Assembly: GCF_030272615.1 (NCBI RefSeq)
Contig: NC_081406.1
Span: 219,364,997 to 219,428,996, forward strand
Reading direction: 5' to 3'
Length of the DNA stretch: 64,000 nt
Source: Cryptomeria japonica
Taxonomy: Eukaryota; Streptophyta; Pinopsida; Cupressales; Cupressaceae
Both the position numbers and the translations under genes were made by a program. The notes beneath the pieces were generated by a model. It was given only the letters and a program-made list of their open reading frames with translations, was not told where the DNA came from and made no database searches. Positions 57,736 to 64,000 of this stretch are shown here, in pieces (position 1 is the first letter of the stretch; each line of letters opens with the position of its first letter).

Positions 57736-60485
57736 GTGTCCCGATCACCACCTTCTGTGCCATGAGAGTCCTAGGGAGTTTGATGTCGTGTTGATCCACA
57801 CCGACGAGAAGGAATGTTGGTGGCCAGAGAGTAGGCTTGCCTAGACCTCTCCAAGTTTCTTTCGGTAGCACGTTGACTCCAGACCCGCCATACACAATGG
57901 TGTTTGTGAGCTTTTGTCCCATTATATCCATCTCCACCATGGCAGGTTTCCATCCAATGCTTACCGTGAGCAGCATAGGGTCCACGGCCTCTATACCAGG
58001 TTCCTTCACCAGAGCTGTACTATGTAGTTTAGTCATCGTCCGATGTTCTTGGTTGATGGTAGTGTCACCGACTGCATTTGTCAGGGCCATCCTCAACTGT
58101 GGCATGGTTTGTAGAAGGTCGGATACCCGCATGGGTATGGTGGTCTGTAACATCTACTTAATGATAGTCTTCTCTGGTCCTGACCGGAGTGGGGTAGTGG
58201 CAGCCAGGTGCGAGGCCCTCCGTTCTTCTGCCATCACCCGCTCAATATCTGCCCTGGCTTCTTGGAGTCTTTCCTTCTCCATGTGAGGGTCAGGATACAT
58301 GGCTTTTTTGTTTTGCAATCTTGTGATTTCCAGTACACCTTCCCTTGGTTATTCTACCTCCAGCATATTTACCCCTTATTGCTTTGGACACTCTGTGTCC
58401 TCATGATTTCTGGGACTGCACCACTTGCACAACAAACTTCCTACGTCATCTCCATTTTGGCATTCTCGCGCAAAGTGACCCCATCGGTTGCATTTCCAGC
58501 ATTGTATCATGGGTCGTCCCTTCATGTCGTATTGAATTTTACTTCGCAGAGTGTTAGTATTGGACCTGTTGTTACCCCGTTGGTTGTTTTGGTACCCTCC
58601 AGGAGAGGCGTCAGAGTTTGCTGCCGGCTTCAGAAGTGTTGTTGCTGGTGTGACTTGGTCGGATTGGGTGTAGAGAACTTGTGTGCTCCATGCTTTTAGG
58701 TTGTACGGGCATTCCTTAATGGAATGTCCCATTACTTGGCAGATGTCACAGAAAGCTTTACGAGGGCAACTCCCCTTAGTGTGCCCTTCTGTTTTGTAGT
58801 TGCTGCACCATAGTTCCTTTCCTTCTTTGCCACCTTCTTTGTTAGCTTTTAGTTCTTTCATCATCCTCATCATATCCTTTCGGAGTGCTTGCATCATTTT
58901 GGACTCCCCATCACTGTCTTCATCCGTATTGTCACCATCGCTCACCCAACGCTTCCCCCTGGATGTTTTATTTTCACTTTCAATATCCATCATCCGGTTG
59001 TATGCTTCATCATACGAGGGTGGAGGAACCACCTTCATCTTCCATCTGAGAGATGGTACCAGCCCTTCAACAAACCACCACTTCTTGAGGCCATCAGCTG
59101 ACTGGTTCTCCATTTTGTTGAGTAGTTCCCTTAGCCTTCTGTTATATGCCCATACACTTTCACTTTTTCCTTGCTTGGTGTTGTAAATCTCTGCCACGAT
59201 TTCATTGTCATCCCGTAGGAATTTGAACTCCTCTTGGAAAGCCTTCTTCAGACTGTTCCAGGACGTTTTATACTGGGCATCCAAGTCTGTATACCAATCA
59301 ATTGTTATCCCCTGCAGGGTGGCTGGAAATGCCTTCAACCAGTAATCCTGGTCGTCTTGGCCATTTGCCTCCCAAATGGTCATGCATGTCTTACAATGTT
59401 GTACGGGGTCCTCCGACCCATCGCCCATGAATTTTAGAAGCTTTTGTTTCTTTGAGGTGTGTGCCATTGTTCTTGCCTGGAGGGTTTTATGTAGTGCTTG
59501 GAAGTGGCTATATGTTGGGAAGGTATTATGTGTCCCAGAGGTACCGTACGCTCTTGGCCCTGTTGGACCCCTGTCCATAGGGCTTTGGTCACCCTCACTC
59601 CTATAGTCCCTCCTTCCTGGGGTTTCCGGATTTGACCCTCCTATTTTGATGCCCTTCGATAAGAACAAATTCCTGATGCCAGATATTGTTGCTTCAAAAA
59701 TAGTGGCGATCTCTTCGTGCGAGTCCCGTACCGCCTCCTCTCCTTGTTCAAAATGTTCTGACGGGTTGCTCTGCGACTCGGCTCCGGAGTCCTCTTCACT
59801 TGACGTCGAGTGTGGGGCCTGGTTGGCGAGATGTTCCTTCGCTATGTCTGGAAGTGGCAAGTTCCTGGCGACCTCGACCAACTCCTTCAATGTACCCAAC
59901 CTTTGTCTCTCTCGACTATGACTCCGACTCACACTTCGACTTCTGTTGCATTTCTCTGGGCTCTTCTAGTCAGCAACCTCCCTTAGCCGTCATCTCCGTT
60001 CAACCTATTCTTTTATGCAGAGAGATCTCTTTACAGTTCCCTCGTCTACTCCTTCGGTGGCAGTGGTACGTTTGTCTTTGTTTGGTTGTAGGGGCATCAA
60101 GTGCCAAAGGTACAACGTCGACTAGCCTCCCTCTCCTCTTCCTCCCTACAACTCTGCTCCTCGTACCTTCGGAGTACTTATTGCCGACAGAGTTTTCGTG
60201 CAGTTTCCTCCCTTCAGTCTTGAAGTGCAATCATATTTCTGGAAGTAACCTTGGAATACTTCGAAGTAGGTCAAAGACGGGAGTGCTGACGGTGAGTTCA
60301 CCACGTACCGTGCCTTTAGAGATGGCTCTCTCCCGAGCCTCCCTCTGCACGTACTGCGTGACTGACATGTCCCACAACTCTACCAAGTCTGCCATCAACT
60401 GATCCTCTCGTGCCTCTTCCGTGGTACTCTCTTCGTGCGTGTCACTGTCCATGACAATTAATTGCTGGTTGAATGGCCGGCCCAT
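57736..60485 (-). pseudogene. Gypsy gag and protease, truncated at protease
   Basis: A leader or MA-like part lies at 60485-60000 in another frame. The main gag frame is 59932-58376 (518 codons) with capsid phrase (DPVQHCKTCMTIW, DYWLKAFPATLQG) and three CCHC knuckles (CDICQVMGHSIKEC, CWKCNRWGHFAREC, CKWCSPRNHEDTEC). After two stops the same frame runs from 58153 into a protease ending MAQKVVIGTQQFLLV. The protease active-site Asp is Tyr (IVYGGSG for the usual VDGGSG). Frame continues about 55 codons into copia sequence in the wrong frame. Confidence 0.8.
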
Positions 60486-60524
60486 TAATTCCTTCCGCCT
60501 GCTGCCATAGTTATCTCCAGGTTC

Positions 60525-60542
60525 GTTCAGGCAATGACACCA
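60525..60542 (-). promoter_or_regulatory. PBS of the gypsy part
   Basis: Minus strand TGGTGTCATTGCCTGAAC begins three to four bases inside the LTR end. The complementary tRNA is not identified. Confidence 0.6.
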
Positions 60543-60545
60543 AAA

Positions 60546-60901
60546 TGTTTAGCCCTTAATGTTAGGTTGGTAGCACTCACAGATAACACAATGTTTTCCG
60601 CACGTACCAGTTATTCATGTAACAGAACATTCATCTATTGCAGCATAAGTAATAATGATAAACAACTAGGCCGGAAGAGTTATATCTTTATTGAATTATC
60701 CCGAATATATCCATACATAATCTCCCGTGCCGAGGTTCCATCCAAACAATATATAGACCCGACGGTTGGCCAGGTTGCCAACCATCACCAACTCCCAACT
60801 ACTACCCGACGGGAACCTCTCGGCGACGCAACAAACCATAACACAATATAAACACAATTATAACTATTATTCTTACTAACATAGGCTATTTAACCCTAAC
60901 A
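60546..60901 (-). repeat. Gypsy-type 5' LTR (356 bp)
   Basis: Minus strand starts TGTTAGGG and ends GGGCTAAACA, followed by the PBS. Plus strand TGTTTAGCCC...CCCTAACA gives TG...CA with TGTT/AACA ends. It has no partner LTR in the window, in line with loss of the 3' half of this element. Confidence 0.6.
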
Positions 60902-61609
60902 ATAGGAAAGAATATTTACAAAAAATATTGCAATTATAGAGAATAAGCACAACAGTGGAAGCTTGCCAGTGATATCTTATCTGTGTTTGACTTTTGACAT
61001 TCAAACTCTAGTTTCCAGGAAATACTTAGGTACTATATGAGATATGATAAATAAATATGCACTATGTTAATTTTCTTTCTTTTTCGTTTCAGAGGGTTGG
61101 CAGATTAATTGGGAAAATATAATGTTGAAAAAACTGTTTGATTACTGGGCAGTATTCTGCAATAATTATTGCAAATATCAAGCTCAGAGCAGCTACAACA
61201 AGCTCAATAACACTGTTATATTAGATTCTCTGCCACGATCAGTGGGGATAGCCTTTTAAGCTATTGCTGGTATTGGCAAACCATTTAACTAATACATAAT
61301 GAAGTACCTTATTCCTTTTGCTTTGCTACTTGCTACTATTTGTAACTGTGTTATGTATAAGCTGTTTTGCAAAAATATGCTTGATGTCCTTGAAAAGTTC
61401 TTACATATATCAGTTTTTTCAACTAGTCCAAACCTCCTAGTTTTTTATTCTGCAATTGCACTATACACTTTTGGTTTTGTACTTTTACTTGAATCCTTTT
61501 TCTCACTGTCCTCGTCATAGAGGTCTTTACATTCAATTTCCATTTGACAGTTTGACAATCTAATGCTAATTCCATTTTTTCTTGATGCATTTCCAATGCT
61601 TCTTTGTAG
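60902..61609. other. Intron or 5' region of the IF-2 gene
   Basis: AT-rich with no exon I can support. Ends in TTTCTTGATG...CTTTGTAG acceptor at 61609. The expected preceding exon (the domain ending ...VAM before ELG in related proteins) was not found. Confidence 0.45.
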
Positions 61610-62868
61610 GAACTGGGAATAAATATGAGACGTGTACATTCAGAGAAAGGTGCAAAAGTTGAAACACGTCCTGCAGTGATAACAGTTATGGGGCATGTTG
61701 ATCATGGTAAAACTTCACTTCTTGATGCTCTAAGGCAAACATCTCTGGCAGCAAAAGAAGCTGGTGGTATCACTCAACACTTAGGAGCATTTGTTGTGAG
61801 CATGCCATCTGGAGCATCTCTTACTTTCCTGGACACTCCTGGGCATGCTGCCTTTAGTGCTATGCGAGCAAGGGATGCTGCAGTTACAGATGTGGTGGTG
61901 CTTGTGGTAGCTGCTGATGATGGGGTTATGCCTCAGACTCGTGAAGCTATGGCTCATGGACAGTCAGCAAATGTGCCTGTTGTGGTGGCAATCAACAAAT
62001 GTGACAAGGCAAATGCAGACCCTGAAAAAATACGAATACAACTTTGTACAGAGGGATTGGCATTAGAGGAAATGGGGGGTGATGTGCAAGTGGTTGAGAT
62101 ATCAGCAACAGAAAATATTGGTTTGGATAAGCTGGAGGAAGCTTTACTGCTCCAGGCTGAACTAATGGATTTGAAAGCACGCATTGATGGTAATGCTTAC
62201 GCATATGTTGTTGAAGCACGACTTGATCGCTGTCATGGCCCTTTAGCTACAGCAATAGTTCGTTCTGGAACATTAGTTCCCGGCCTTTACATTGTTGTTG
62301 GTGCTGAGTGGGGAAAGGTCAGGGCTCTGCGCGATATGTCTGGTCGACCTGTTCAATCAGCAGGGCCTTCGATGCCTGTTGAGATTGAAGGGCTTCGAGG
62401 TCTACCTTTGGTAGGAGATGAGCTTTCTGTTGTTGCCACAGAGGAGAGAGCAAGAAAATTGAGCAACGGAAGAAAAACAAGATTTGAAGAAGAGCGAATT
62501 AAAAAGAAAAGTGAAGAGGCAGCTAAGATGTCAGATCTTGTGGATGAAGGAGTTGAAAAAGTTGAAATGGCACTTATTGTTAAAGCTGATGTGCAAGGTA
62601 CTGTCCAGGCTGTAACAGATGCATTAAAGACACTGAATAGTTCCCAGGTGCATATGAAAACAATTAATATTTGGGTGTTTTTTATCATCTTAATTTCCTA
62701 ACTACATTGCATTACCAGGTGCTTGTCAATATTGTTCACAAAGGAGTTGGAGCAATTTCTCAAGCTGACGTGGATTTAGCCCAAGCATGTGGGGCATGCG
62801 TTGTGGGCTTCAATATACGTAACACACCAAGTTCTGTAGATGCGGCTGCTCGTCAAGCAAATATAAAT
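61610..62868 (+). CDS. Mitochondrial-type translation initiation factor IF-2, GTPase core (partial)
   Basis: Two exons, 61610-62647 (346 codons) and 62719-62868 (50 codons), both phase 0; the 71-base intron is GT-AG. The product starts [14 protein letters not shown], as in internal IF-2 sequence before the G domain. G1 GHVDHGKT (61691-61714), G2 [11 protein letters not shown]3 DTPGH (61832), G4 NKCDK (61994) and G5 SATENIG follow, then domain II ([15 protein letters not shown]) and the start of domain III ([24 protein letters not shown]). It resembles the plant mitochondrial IF-2 type rather than the longer plastid one. IF-2 directs initiator tRNA to the small subunit. The C-terminal domains lie past the window and N-terminal exons are missing, possibly on the far side of the hybrid transposon. 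The donor at 62869 is GTAAAA. Confidence 0.88.
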
Positions 62869-64000
62869 GTAAAATGAATCACTCCCTAAAATTAAGAGTT
62901 GATTTATTTTTTGTCTGACAGATTTGTAGTTTCTCATCAAAGCAGGTCTACCTTGTTTTGATGTTTTTTAGTTCAGTAACATTATGAAATTTAGTATTGT
63001 TTAGCATAAAAAATTCCTTCTCTAAATGGAAATTCTTTATATCCTTATAATAGGCAGCTTCATTAAATTTAATTTTTACAATTAACCATTGCACAATGGC
63101 ATTCTTGTAGAGCTAGTCTGTTAAGCAGATTTAGTTCTGAACAGTAGATGAAACATGTGATTATTGGCTTTAATGTGAAATATGGAGATCAAGTCTTGTT
63201 AGTCTTCGTTTTATAAAATTACTGTTTTTTATGTTATGATGCTCAGACACTGGCCCAAATACACAAATACATAAGCTACTACAGAAAAAAATGGAAAGAG
63301 CCTCGCAAACAAATTAATTAAAGGAAATAGGAAGGCCAAGTTTAAGAAAATATGTGCAACATATACTGAGAAACACTCATATTATAAAATAGGTCGATGA
63401 ACAAGCTGAGAAGAAATCATTTAGAAGCAATATCTGTGTCATAAGTTGTCTCATTTCAGTACAATTTTTTGAGGTGCTCTCTACCACAGTTGGAAAACTC
63501 AAGGTTGGCAGCCTTTTGACTTTGATTTGAGACTCAGTGAAACTTGGCAAAAAAGGAAACAAATTACACAAAAAAAAAACAAGCATTTGGAATTTTGGAG
63601 AATTCATAAGTCTATTATGGATATCAATTTGTCATAATTTAAAGATGACATGCATTATATGACCAAAAATTTGAAATTTCAAAGTTTCCAAATCACAAAT
63701 AATAATTATTTAATGATTCACAACGGACATGTCATAAACCGAAAGATACAATTTATGTACTCATTTGCCCCCTCCTAGTAGTAGTACTTTGGAGTCTCAA
63801 ACTAGAAGTAAATCAATATCAACATGAGGAGTGACTGATTTCTCAAGTATGTCTTCATCTTCTTCCAAAGCCTCTAGCTCTACTGCTGCCCTCTCCAATA
63901 TAGCAAGATCTTCATTGCTGGACATAACAGCTTCTTCGACAGTCGAATTAACAAGCAGATTGATATTATTCAAGCTGATGGCATCATGAGTACTTTCCAC
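62869..64000. other. IF-2 intron to the window edge
   Basis: No further IF-2 exon seen. A minus-strand frame at 63797-64000, open to the edge, encodes a Glu-rich segment (LEALEEDEDILEKS) ending in a stop; it has no recognised domain and could be chance or the 3' end of another transcript. Confidence 0.4.

Larger units (their letters stand above)
53352..60901 (-). mobile_element. Gypsy/copia hybrid retrotransposon, same-strand head-to-tail
   Basis: Minus-strand order: gypsy-type LTR (60901-60546), PBS, gag with zinc knuckles, aspartic protease to about 57735, then without any LTR a copia body (gag tail, protease, partial integrase, RT, RNase H) to 55080, PPT and copia 3' LTR (54800 to about 53352). 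All parts have the same orientation. It could be a template-switch product or a deletion that fused two neighbouring elements. No outer target duplication could be matched (ATAGG follows 60901). Confidence 0.65.

Noticed and set aside
63797-64000. Minus-strand Glu-rich ORF at the right edge
   Set aside because: Short, cut by the window edge and unrecognised; kept only as a note in the intron entry.

Overview
The window is nuclear DNA from a seed plant with a large, transposon-rich genome. Evidence: two split protein-coding genes for organellar GTPases with introns up to about 10 kb, Ty3/gypsy and Ty1/copia LTR retrotransposons nested in or beside them, AT-rich non-coding DNA and plant-type telo-box motifs. 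A gymnosperm, perhaps a conifer, is my best guess from intron size and element style; nothing here proves the species. Host genes (both on +): (1) a DAR-type circularly permuted GTPase closely resembling chloroplast DAR GTPase 3 (RbgA/YlqF family, ribosome assembly), eight exons at 22085-35768 plus a doubtful upstream exon at 11819-11886; (2) the GTPase core of mitochondrial-type translation initiation factor IF-2, two exons at 61610-62868, continuing past the right edge, with no N-terminal exons seen. Layout: 1-2741 is a giant foldback structure, two arms of about 1.26 kb around a loop of about 108 bp, capped by GA/CT microsatellite and carrying twelve copies of a short palindrome. 2742-9100 is AT-rich with a 143-bp tandem duplication and an old 0.7-kb direct duplication. 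9098-9640 is a small MITE-like unit. 9640-22084 is the 5' region or first intron of the DAR GTPase gene; it holds what looks like a 5.16-kb solo LTR (13281-18444) with an 18-copy, roughly 175-bp array whose conserved core is a 43-bp near-palindrome, followed by a decayed copia LTR. Intron 23059-33789 holds a truncated element of the same family: a 6.7-kb LTR carrying decayed ORFs and an 84-bp array, followed by a decayed gag. 37534-50314 is a complete but inactivated Ty3/gypsy Tat-lineage element with a perfect CATAT target-site duplication, and an antisense plant mobile domain (PMD) gene between integrase and the 3' LTR. 53352-60901 is a head-to-tail hybrid on the minus strand: gypsy 5' LTR, PBS, gag and protease joined without an LTR to copia protease, partial integrase, RT, RNase H and 3' LTR. 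The retroelements do not work with the host genes; they enlarge introns and spacers. Nonsense codons in the Tat element are all of the kind produced by C-to-T change, as expected for long-term cytosine methylation. I found no tRNA, rRNA or CRISPR. The least explained structures are the giant foldback, the two nucleosome-scale arrays inside giant LTRs, and the gypsy/copia hybrid.
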